A stretch of 64,000 nucleotides of DNA from Emydura subglobosa (taxonomy: Eukaryota; Chordata; Testudines; Chelidae): positions 38,393,863-38,457,862 of the forward strand of contig ML679962.1 of the NCBI GenBank assembly GCA_007922225.1, written 5' to 3'. The notes under the pieces are model-generated. The model was not told the origin of the DNA and did no database searches. It was given only the letters and a program-made list of their open reading frames with translations. The translations under genes were made by a program, and so were the position numbers. Shown here piece by piece: positions 55,289-64,000 of this stretch (positions are counted from its first letter, which is position 1; each line of letters opens with the position of its first letter).

Positions 55289-57089
55289 GTAAGGGAAATA
55301 CAATTTATTGCTGCTGTCCACATAAATTTGGCCCAAATTGTAAGCTTTGTAAATAAAAGTTTTTAAAAATCCCATGACCAATACAAATATTTTCACAATT
55401 GCTATATTTTTATATTTCAGTGAGAACAGTTGTATATGTGGAAATATTCTTCAGCCATGTTAGAATTTCAGCACAAAGAACCAGAAAGTGAAACTGAATA
55501 GAAACTGAATAGAAAAAATAGTGGAAGTGGTCTCACTGGTCAACTGACTAAAAGCTGACAAAGATGCAAAATGTAAAAGCAAAATAGTGAAAAGCAAAAG
55601 TGAAAGGATTTTATTAATCCAGCTGTAATAATATAGGGTACTATAAGCACAAGGAAAAGAAACGTGTTAATTTACAACATATGAGTGACCTTTTCTGTGG
55701 TCTCATGTGGGGTTTGTGCACTAGACTTTCACCTCTATAGAAACTGAATTAAAATTTCGTTTAGTTCATAAATCACAATATATTTGACATTCTGAGTATT
55801 TCACTTTCATGCAAAAATGACTAGCTGCATCCAGAACAAATTCTCAGGTATCTTCAGGGGTGATGGATTTTTCTCATTTTGGTATAGAAAAGAGAAATAG
55901 CAAAATTTACCGTGGAACAATAATTTTTCTAGTGAATAGTGAAAGTGACTTGGATGAATATAAAATAGGATGACACCTGAATAGAAACCTCAACCTGCCT
56001 CTAAATTAGTATGTCCCAAATATCACATCATTATGGTGATTCATAAAGTGTCAGAGCTGTCCAGAGGCATGAACAAATAGATGTTTGCCGCACTAAAAAC
56101 TTAGGCATCCACAACTGCACACCCAAACATTTTTGTGGGCAATTCTTGGTGTGCAGATTTCATGGTAGCTATTGATTGAAAGTTTGGCTCTAAAACTCTT
56201 TAAGGGAACAAAATAGAAGGGAACAGAATAAAAAGTCAAACATTAAGCTATTTCTCAACTAATAAAAATCTATGCCAATGTGTTCTCCAGCATATTTAAA
56301 TAACTTTCTGGTTCTCACCTAATGCCATGTTTAAATTCAACATGGCACAGGCTAGCACATTCTCCGTAGTCACTCATAGGCACAATATATCCTCAACAGT
56401 TCTGCAGCACCTTTCAGATTTCTCCTCCTGTGATTTCCATTTTTATTGCAGTCCTTTGCACAGCAAACATAATCTCTATCGTCTTGTGGACACTTCTCCT
56501 TTGACATTGTTTTCCATGTAATTAGCAGTCAGTTATTCAATACATTACTCGTGATATTTTTAGGGCAGTCATCTACATCCTCCTCAAATGAGAAGATTAA
56601 TGAAGGTTTCTGTTACGTTAAATCTGCCTTGTCTGAAAAAGGGAATTTCTTTCCTAAGAGTAACAAGAAACCATCTCCTTTTTCCAAAAGGTCTCATCTG
56701 TCCATGCACCAAACAGAGACTACTTCAGGTAAAGCCAATTCCTAAATCCTTTCCAAAGCATTACTTAGAAAGTTGCTTGAAATTAAAAGAACCTGTCTTG
56801 TCTAGTATCCTGTCTCTGACAGTGGCCAGGACACAATGCTTCAAGAAAAGACACAAGAAATCCCACAAATGACAGTTATGAAATAACTGTACAGCCTCTA
56901 CCAGAGCCATATGAAGATGCATACGTGCTTGTAGGATTGGGCACTGTGTTTAGGACCAAGGATATGGTGGGATTTTAATGCATCAATAATACTACTTTCT
57001 TTCTAAGTCTGAACTGAGTGAGTGAGTCATACAACCCTTCTGAGCACCAGATCACAATGGTCATCACCATTCCACACACAGGGCTACGT
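55289..57089. other. No gene recognised
   Basis: AT-rich with no repeat signature. The direct duplication GAAACTGAATAGAAA at 55489-55515 is the only local repeat. Two overlapping plus frames at 56551-56872 have no domain. Confidence 0.4.
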
Positions 57090-57190
57090 GTCCTACCCCG
57101 GTCACAGAGGGAGTCTGTGTTAGAACTGGGATTACAATTCAAGAGCTGCTGGCTGCCAGTCCAATGTTCTAACCACTTGACCGTAAGTCT
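57090..57190 (-). repeat. MIR-type SINE head, inverted
   Basis: GTCACAGAGGGAGTCTGTGT, TAGAACTGGGATTACAATTC, GCTGGCTGCCAGTCC and GTTCTAACCACTTGACC. Reverse complement gives the tRNA-related head (GGTCAAGTGGTTAGAAC) and the core with CACAGACTCCCTCTGTGACC. Confidence 0.75.
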
Positions 57191-58559
57191 CTCCTGGTAG
57201 TCACGTGTGCTGACATTTAACTATTAGCGGTGACAGCCATACACATTGTGCTTATCTATTGTACACAATGACTTACAGTGATGCTGTTCAGCATGTGGGT
57301 AAAATGTAAAAGAAAGACTCCTCATCTAGTTGACTCATCTGCAGTAGAGCTTTTAAATATCAGGAATGGAGAAGAAACTGCTTCAGTTATCCATGCAGCC
57401 CAGCATGTGACGTGCATATGAATGCAGTCAGAGACAACAGAGGAGGCTGGATAATAGTGAATAGTATTTGTGCTGTCACATTGTGTTAGATGATCCTGGG
57501 GGAAAGAATTTCATTATTCCATGAGCTAAAACAGCTTCTTCAGTCAGGAACAATTCCATCTCCATACTAAATGAAACTTCACTTTCATTATGTACTTGAA
57601 ATATACTCATGCTAGCAGTCAGGTATTACAAATGAAGTCACGTTAAAACAACCGGAACATTTAGAGATCTCATTCTTTAACAAACTAAACACACTTAACT
57701 GGCAGTGACATTTTATCAGTTCTAGGCTTGTACCACTTTTCTTGACACTTTGTCTGGGAAAGGTGCCCAGGGAAGGAAGCCCTGACAGATCACAGGCCTG
57801 GTAGATGTGTCTTTATTTTGGATCTAGCTCTTTCTCTAAAAGGCAGAAAAGGGAAGACAAAATGTTGGAGAAAGAGGTAAATTCAACAATGAAGTAATGG
57901 TGGTGTCTGTCACTCATGAGGTCTGATCCTGCCCCTCAGCATATCAGTTGCACTGTATTGCCCACTGCAGAGTAAACTGGGGCAAGTTCCACCAATGAAT
58001 CACTTGCAGCTATTTTCGGACTGACTTACATCACTTTTTGCATCACTTTTGAATTTTGCCTAAAGCCTCCCTGGGAGACATCCCTGGTCTGGAGTTGGCC
58101 CAGAGTTGCTGTAAATATTCCCTCAGTGTGGAGAAAAGGAGACATGTTCACAGCTTTATTGACAAGAACCTTTTTCCAAGAATCAAAATGAGCACGTGTT
58201 GAATAATGGCTGTTTTGTGTCTAATTTTTGAAATGCCGGTCAGTGGCATCAGCACCACATCTACTCTCAAGGACCTCACCCTTAGAGAGTTTGGAGAGCG
58301 GGGGAGGGGAGCAGCAGTGCCAAAAGAGAGCAAGGCATAGATAGCATAGGAGTGGATTACAAGGTCAGACGTGGTGTCTCTATCAATAGGAAACATGGAT
58401 CAAGCTCTTCTACCAACTCTCGGCAAGTTCAGGATTCACACAGCAAAGCTCATGCAGTAAGACAGACAACTACCACGTGGTTACAATTGATCAAGTGCAC
58501 TAAAGCAGACAACTATGCTCATTAAAATTTGATGTTTCAAGTGAATTTCTAGTGTTTTA
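57191..58559. other. No gene recognised
   Basis: 57915-58060 has MITE-like words (GAGGTCTGATCCTGCCCCTC, GCACTGTATTGCCCAC). No coding support for the 82-codon minus frame at 58148-58396. Confidence 0.4.
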
Positions 58560-58569
58560 GAGATACTAC

Positions 58570-58915
58570 TGGGATGAATTTGTAAAGCACAGAACTACTA
58601 GTCCAGAGATCTGTGTTCTTATCCTAGCTCAACCACATGTTAGTATGTCCCACAGGACCTTGGGAAAGCTATTTCAAGTCTGTGCCTCAGTTCTTCATCT
58701 GCACGATGGAGATACCAATACCCTACTTCAGAAGAATCTTCTGTATCCTCCCACACCTTCAGATGCATCGGGCATCCACCAGTCTCCACCATGTATTTGG
58801 GTCTTGTGCTGGTCTGCTCAGAAGGCTCTAGGGAACCTTAATTCAAGATGTCTATAAAGTGCTTTGGGATCATCTAATTGAAAGTGCTATAGGAATGCCA
58901 AGTAATAATAATAAA
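58570..58915 (+). repeat. MIR-type SINE, full-length-like
   Basis: CTACTAGTCCAGAGATCTGTG then TTCTTATCCTAGCTCAACC (core), GGACCTTGGGAAAGC, GTGCCTCAGTTCTTCATCTG, GATGGAGATACCAATACCC, and, after a ~120 bp unrelated segment, CTATAAAGTGCTTTGGGATC and AAAGTGCTATAGGAATGCC with an AATAATAATAAATAA tail. The gap suggests an insertion or a family with a longer tail. Confidence 0.82.
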
Positions 58916-59933
58916 TAACATCTGATGCATTGGTTTAGGCTTGCATTCCGGTTTTCATATGATTTCCCATACACGTCTATCTCTGAGTAGAGCTCTATTC
59001 TTGGGAGAAAAATGATGACTATCCATTTATTATGAGATTCTCTAAAAAAAGGTCTCCAAAATTATTTGCAAGTAAAATCCTGGAGCCTTAACACTCCATG
59101 TGTCCTGCAGGGAAGTCCATGGCGAGTGCGCCAGGGAGACTTCTCATGTGCGCAAGGAAGTAGCATCTCTCCTACCAAAAGACATTTCTGGCTAGCCCAC
59201 AGCCCTGGTTTTGATACTGAACCGTCACATCTAAAAATGTTCATGATGCCAGCAACTTCAAACCTGAATCCAAGGAAAGCAAAGGAACTCTCCCTTATAC
59301 CAGCATCACTTTCAGACAGGTCTCTGGGGGGTGTGCTCAGGGAGCACATGTGCTCAGGGAGCAGTGCAAGAAAAGGGGCAGATGTTCCTGCAGCAGCAAT
59401 TCACCAGCCTTCCCTTCCTTGCATGATCAATAAAAGTTCTAAGCTGCTTAAGAGACAAAACCAGCTGGAGGGCTGGGAGAGGGGGGAGAGGAAGTCTGTT
59501 TACTTAGTTGTATCCAAGACACATTAAACACGGGGACCGAATTGTCCAGCTGAAGAGATATTAAAACAAACTTTCCTGTAAATGTTCTCAAGGGCATCAC
59601 AGGTTTGTTTCATGCCCTCGCCATCTAATCCATTGCTACCTATCAGGAGGACTGTGATCAGAAAGGAAAATGATTCAGAGTAGCTTGGAAGAGTGGGACT
59701 TCCCAATAAGCACCACTCCCACAGCGATGGTCTGATCAATACAAGGTGGGACTAGGCTCACTGGCCGGAAGGACAGAAATGGCTCATCAGAAAGTTGGAG
59801 ACAGCACAACACAAACTGGGCTCATGATGGGTTCAGCAGAAGGAAAACTGGTGTACCCCTGAATATGAGGACATTCCCAGGACAGACTGAGGGGCTGAGA
59901 TGTGAATAACAAGTCTGTCTTCCAAGTGATTTG
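58916..59933. other. No gene recognised
   Basis: A small direct duplication GTGCTCAGGGAGCA at 59333-59346 and 59350-59363. The 153-codon plus frame at 59066-59527 is opposed by a 95-codon minus frame and shows no domain. Confidence 0.4.
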
Positions 59934-60090
59934 GGGTCTGATTTTCTACAGCCCTGCACCTAAGTGAAATGTAAAGTGCAAAGTGGATCACTGCAAAGTG
60001 GATGTAAAATGCTACTGTCCTGAGAGCTTTACATCCACTTTGCCCAGTGTTAATGGCCACACAGGACGCAGGGCAGTAGAGAATCAGGTG
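59934..60090. mobile_element. Small palindromic MITE
   Basis: The ends TGATTTTCTACAGCCCTGC (59939-) and GCAGGGCAGTAGAGAATCA (-60086) are inverted repeats with two mismatches. Internal GCAAAGTGGATGTAAAATGC and GCTTTACATCCACTTTGCCC form a second inverted pair. Non-coding. Confidence 0.85.
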
Positions 60091-60560
60091 GAGGGTCTCC
60101 ACAATGTGAAAGTGACTAAAGAGTGGGGAGGAAGCGTAGCCCAGGGGTTAAAGCACTAGCCTGGAACTTGGGAGACTTCAATTTGCTGCTCCACCACAGT
60201 CTTCTTGTGTGACCTTGATTTTGGACTTAGGCCTGATCTACACTGGCAATGGAGGTCGACATAACATCACTTACGTCGAACTCCTAAAGCATGTGTTTAC
60301 ACTGGCACGTTAGTTCCGTCGACTTGAAGCGCGGTAAAAGTCAACCTAATAAAACCACTTCCCCAAGTGGCGTAGCGCATAATTCAAATTTCATGGGTCG
60401 AATTTGCGTCAGTGTAGAGAGAGCGTAATGTAATTCAACGTTAATGGCCTCTGGGAGCTATCCCATAATGCCCCATTGTGACTGCTCTGGACATTCACGC
60501 TCTGCTGTTACGTGACCACGCAAACAGGAAATAGCTCCTCCCCTCAAGCCCCAGGAAAAT

Positions 60561-60910
60561 TTGAATATTCATTTCCTGTGTAGCCAGCGTGGAGAGAGCT
60601 TTGTAGCTGAACTCGTCATGGCAAATGGGCCCAAACGCACTCCAGCATGGAGTCGACCAAAGGTCTTGGATCTCACCAGTCTGTGGGGTGAAGAGTCCAT
60701 TATGGCTCAGCTCAGAGCCAGCAAAAGAAATTTAGACATATATGGGGAGATATCCCAGGGCATGTTGGAGAAGGGACACAACAGGGATGGCAGCAGTGCT
60801 GAGTGAAGATCAAAGCTCTATGGCAGGCATATCAGAAGCTAGGGAAGCTAACAGCTGTTCTGGCTCCTCGCGCAAAACATGCCGCTTCTATGAGTAGACA
60901 CATGCAATTC
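60561..60910 (+). pseudogene. Harbinger Myb/SANT-like DNA-binding protein
   Basis: The frame 60561-60806 reads 'MANGPKRTPAWSRPKVLDLT' from the likely true start ATG at 60618 (context GTCATGGCA), then 'LWGEESIMAQLRASKRNLDI' and 'EISQGMLEKGHNRD'. These are the Trp-spaced helices of the Myb/SANT-like domain used by two-gene Harbinger elements. It stops at 60804-60806. The next frame (60803-60994) continues the domain as 'KIKALWQAYQKLGK' up to about 60900, so a small indel near 60800 broke the gene. In the family this protein binds the element's ends and brings the transposase into the nucleus. The C-terminal tail is lost in the deletion that also removed the transposase 3' end. Non-functional as it stands. 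Confidence 0.82.
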
Positions 60911-61339
60911 TCAGCGGTGACCCAGGAGGTAAGCAGGATCCCGCAGGATCTCTATTGGCATTTCAACATCCCCAATGTTAATTTTTCGGTCTAGGAAGAA
61001 AGTGCTTGCCTGAATGTTCGTGAACAGACCCGAGTTCCTAAATAAGCATGCGCCATGCACCTTTCCAGACCACCCCACACAGATGTCGGTGAAATGACCC
61101 CTGTGATCCACAAGGACCTGCAACACCATTGAAAGGTACCCCTTATGGTTTATGTACTCTGTTGCAAGGTGGTCAGGTGCTAAGATATGGATGTGTGTGC
61201 CATCAATAGCCCCCTCACAGTTTGGGAACCCCATCACGGCAAACCTGTCCAGTATGTCCTGCACGTTTCCCAAAGTCACTACCCTTCGTAGAAGAAGTCT
61301 ATTGATGGCCCTGCACACTTGAATCACGGCAGCTCCCAC
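60911..61339 (-). pseudogene. HARBI1-like DDE transposase, C-terminus deleted
   Basis: A 142-codon minus-strand frame. Landmarks: 'FPNCEGAIDGTHIHILAPDH' with first catalytic Asp46, 'HRGHFTDICVGWSGKVHGA', and 'GDVEMPIEILRDPAYLLGH' with second catalytic Asp134. The third acidic residue (the Glu of the VVE-x2-FGRLKGRW block, seen in the 38275 relic) is missing because the frame runs into sequence belonging to the opposing Myb gene. The part before Met1 continues in decayed frames to about 61600. A full family member is about 350-450 residues. It could not cut or join DNA. Confidence 0.9.
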
Positions 61340-62392
61340 TGTAGATTTCCTGATTCCGAATTGATTCCCAACTGATCAGTAGCAGTTTGGCGTTGCTAGC
61401 TTCCACAGAGCGATGGCCACTCGCTTCTCCACTGTCTGCTTCAGGACCAGGGACAGCTCTGCACAAAGTTCAAGGAAAGTGACCTTTACCATACAAAAGT
61501 TCTACAGCCACTGGTCATCATCCCACAGCTTCATAACAATGCAGTCCCACCAGTCTGTGCTTGTTTTCCGGGACCAGAACTGGCACTCCACTGACTGCAG
61601 ATGATGCGTAACAGCCTGCAGCAATCAAGAATTGTTCCACTCTACGGCTTGTAGCAGGGCAGCCTCAGTGACATCGCTGTTGTCTGTGCTTCGGGTTCTC
61701 TCTCACTTTTAAAAATAATCCAGGACAAGCCGTGATGTATTTGTGATGCTCACAATAGTGCAGAGTTAAGTGGGCTCCATGTCTCTGCAGCAAATGGCGA
61801 GTGCGCGGCATAAACAAACAGCGTGAAAACCGGTTTCTTGTTGTTTGGGGCAAGAAGGTAGGAGGAAGGAGCGTAGCATCATGGGACAATGAAAATCTTC
61901 CCAACAACCTCCGTGGCTAGCTGCACTGTGGGATAGCCACCCACAGTGCACTGCTTTGAATGTCGACCCAAGCGTGGCGAGTGTGGATGCACAAACCCGA
62001 CGCAAGGAGCGTGGTGTGAACACACTCCTGCAACTTCTAAAAATCGGCAGGTGAAAGTCCATTGAAAGTAAGTCGACTTCACTCTGCAGTGTAGACATAC
62101 CCTTAGTCTCTCTGTGCCTCAGTTTCACATCTGTAAAATGAGGATAGCAGCACTTCCCTACTGCATAGGGGGTGCGTGAGAATAACTTCAGAAAAGCCTG
62201 CAGGGCGTTCAGATATTATGATGATGGGGCCATGGAAGTCCCTAAGAGGTAGAAAGCTGATCTCTCAGCCAAGATGATTTCCAGCAGAAAAGCAGCTGGA
62301 TAAGAGTTGCCCAATGGAGCCTTGATGATAACCTTCAGAAATACAGAACCATTAGATTTGTGAAAGGGTTTAATTTTAGGTTGAATGCCATA

Positions 62393-62674
62393 GCATTGCC
62401 AACTCTTGCAACTTTATTATGAGTCTTGCAACATTTGGTGTTTTTATTAAAGCCCCAGCTCCTGGAATCAGGTGATTATGTGAGCATCCCAGGCTTCATT
62501 TACAAAGAAAAGTTCTAGTCCTCGTGGCTGAACAGAAAAATTTGAAAACAAGAATCCTAAATACTCAAAAAAGAAAATTAAATGAACCCCAAATTAATTA
62601 TTTTCTCATCATTTTAAAGCACATCTCATGATTTTGGGAGTCCTGGCTCATGTTTTTTGAATGTTTGGCAATAC
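62393..62674. mobile_element. Short inverted-repeat element (second copy)
   Basis: The left end GCATTGCCAAC (62393-62403) equals the left end at 10651; the right end reads TTTGGCAATACC. The body shares TAAAGCCCCAGCTCCTGGAA, ATCAGGTGATTATGTGAG, TTCTAGTCCTCGTGGCTG with the 10651 copy in the same order and then TCTCATGATTTTGGGAGTCC, CTGGCTCATG. It is uninterrupted and so shows where the LTR at 10876 went in. Confidence 0.85.
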
Positions 62675-64000
62675 CTCATTGCTAATAAATAAATGAAATC
62701 CTGAAAGAAATGTTTCATAATGACTCTAAAAATAAAGAAACTTAATGTCATCTCCTTTAATATAATCTCCAGCATGGCCAAATGTTAACTTAAAGCCATC
62801 TCTGTAATGTGGTAATGTATTAAGATGGAAAAAAAATTACCTAAGGCCTAGTAAATGTCTCCAACAGACATCAAATATTATTGAAGAGGTGAATTAAAAA
62901 TTAAGGGTATTTGTTCCCAGGATGGATTTTAAACATTTATTTCATTGTATAGTATCAAGGATTTGGAGGATTTTTTTAGGATTAGACTTCAAATTAAACT
63001 GACACACAACTCTTACACTAGTTACATCTATTAAATGGAGTGGATTTTCCTGAAGTTACAGATCAAACAGCCAGCACCTGGCTAGAGAATGAGTCCTGCA
63101 TTAAAAGCAGAAGAGCTTGTGCTTAATGGATGAAATATACTCTGGGAAGAGACCTTACGTAAGGCCTCAGTGGAATGTCAGGCATGCATAGCCCTGATAC
63201 TGGCTCTCTGCTCAGGGGTGAATTTTACCCTATGGCAAGAAGTTTTCTGCTATCAAAAATGTAAGAGAATCAACACATTAGTCTTATGAAATTATTGTAG
63301 ATCTTGTTTTCCTACTCCAACAGGATAGGAAAGCCCTCAAGAGTCTTAAAACTCTACTGTGCAATTTGTGGATTAAATACAATGGTAAATTCCTGCATTC
63401 TAGCACTGTTATAATTTCCTATAGTTTCTTTTTGCAAAAACATCTGTTTTGTCTCTTCAGAAATAGATCTCATTCTGGTTAAGTCTTACGTCCAATGCCT
63501 TAAAACCAGCAATGGACTCTCAGCATTATCACTGCCAGGAAAGTGGTTATGAAAATACAAACATTGTGAGAATAGAGAAAAATACATCTGAAATCATTTA
63601 GAAAGACTTTAAGGCATACTCTCTCTTTGATGAATGTACCAACTTCTGTTAACACGAAGGGGATGTACCCATAGCAAGACAGATCTCCAGTTCCAGCAGC
63701 TATGATTTTATTAGTTCAGAGTCCATTTCCCTGCCAGTCTCGGATTGCAACCTCCAGTATATCAGTTTGTTTTCCATAATGATCCCCAAACAATGGTGCA
63801 CTTACCACTTCCCAGTTCCACAGGCCATTTGGACGCGTTTTCAAATATTCAGTGTAAATTTCCCTTTTCTTAATTCTAACCCGTTCTTTCCATGTATAGC
63901 CTCTTGTTATTGCCTCAAGGGACTGATACACTCATTGACGTGTTATGTGTCTCTGAATTGCCAAGCTCAGACCATGAAATTGCAATGAATTATTTACATC
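62675..64000. other. No gene recognised
   Basis: AT-rich. A MITE-type word pair lies at 63205-63235 (CTCTGCTCAGGGGTGAATTT). Overlapping frames on both strands at 63716-63988 argue against coding. Confidence 0.4.

Larger units (their letters stand above)
60230..62102. mobile_element. PIF/Harbinger transposon, internally deleted (1873 bp)
   Basis: The left end GGCCTGATCTACACTGGC and right end GCAGTGTAGACATACCC are terminal inverted repeats, and TTA at 60227-60229 and 62103-62105 is the 3 bp target duplication of the Harbinger superfamily. Inside, a Myb/SANT-like gene (plus, from 60618) and a HARBI1-like transposase (minus, 61339-60911) face each other tail to tail; the transposase 3' end is deleted. 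Subterminal regions are GTCGAC-rich (GTCGACATAACATC, CGTCGACTTGAAG, AAGTCGACTTCAC), possible binding sites for the Myb-like protein. CpG content is higher than in the surrounding DNA, which suits a fairly recent insertion. Confidence 0.93.
60125..62230 (+). repeat. MIR-type SINE split by a Harbinger insertion
   Basis: The left part 60125-60229 has the tRNA-like A-box region GTAGCCCAGGGGTTAAAGCA and GTGTGACCTTGATTTTGGAC. The right part from 62103 resumes GTCTCTCTGTGCCTCAGTTT, CACATCTGTAAAATGAGGAT and AGCAGCACTTCCCTACTGC. Joined at one TTA they give a continuous MIR with no bases missing. Confidence 0.92.

Noticed and set aside
59066..59527. 153-codon plus-strand frame
   Set aside because: Opposed by a 95-codon minus frame, no recognisable domain or neighbouring exon.
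60130..60200. tRNA-like A-box, possible tRNA gene
   Set aside because: It is the head of the MIR SINE; no foldable B-box arm or acceptor stem.
1..64000. CRISPR arrays, operons, riboswitches, bacterial terminators
   Set aside because: The repeat content is that of a vertebrate nuclear genome; no regularly spaced repeats or bacterial gene organisation seen.

Overview
The window looks like intergenic or intronic DNA from a sauropsid vertebrate, most likely a turtle, with a crocodilian less likely. Evidence: several CR1 LINE copies of different ages ending in TCTATGATT-type tails, CR1-L3-like copies, a DIRS-like gag relic, PIF/Harbinger elements and MITEs whose ends read roughly GGGNNTGTCTACACTAC, MIR-type SINEs, and the absence of Alu, L1 or B-type primate/rodent repeats. 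The species call rests on family recognition from memory, not on a search. There are no bacterial-style operons, no RNA genes, no CRISPR, and I recognise no host protein-coding exon. Every open frame of any length is either inside a transposon relic or has no supporting feature.

Layout. 0.5-1.3 kb: CR1 3' end. 7.2-8.9 kb: CR1-like fragments, with a CR1-L3 copy lying between two inverted arms of an unnamed palindromic element. 10.65-11.62 kb: a small inverted-repeat element interrupted by a ~700 bp LTR-like insert with a near-identical 5 bp duplication. 11.8-14.2 kb: two Harbinger-type MITEs and a MIR. 16.46-16.70 kb: an intact palindromic copy of the same unnamed family. 20.7-24.5 kb: an old CR1 split by a decayed Ty3/Gypsy element (both LTRs, gag, zinc-knuckle/protease and integrase remain; reverse transcriptase is gone). 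24.6-27.7 kb, minus strand: a CR1 3' end directly joined to the 5' half of a DIRS-like element. 33.6-34.7 kb: a CR1 with a 43 bp fold-back at its 5' end and a 217 bp solo LTR inside it. 37.3-39.1 kb: a strongly palindromic MITE followed by a Harbinger transposon relic. 44.1-47.2 kb: two copies of one SINE-tail family in opposite orientation. 49.4-49.9 kb: interleaved inverted repeats. 54.0-55.3 kb: palindromic-family arm and a long CR1-L3. 59.9-62.7 kb: palindromic MITE, then a MIR split by a 1873 bp Harbinger element with TTA target duplication carrying convergent Myb/SANT-like and transposase genes, then a second copy of the 10.65 kb inverted-repeat family.

How the parts relate. Nothing here forms a pathway. 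The information is stratigraphic: nested insertions give a relative age order (MIR before Harbinger; CR1 before Gypsy; CR1 before solo LTR; inverted-repeat element before LTR). The two Harbinger relics share one gene plan, transposase and Myb-like gene facing each other, which fits a two-gene Harbinger family. Between the transposons, long stretches carry no recognised gene; a few AT-rich, homeodomain/octamer-motif-rich blocks are listed only as weak candidates for conserved non-coding elements. I did not find a convincing new biological system; the best oddities are the DIRS/CR1 chimera, the CR1 fold-back terminus and the interleaved inverted repeats.
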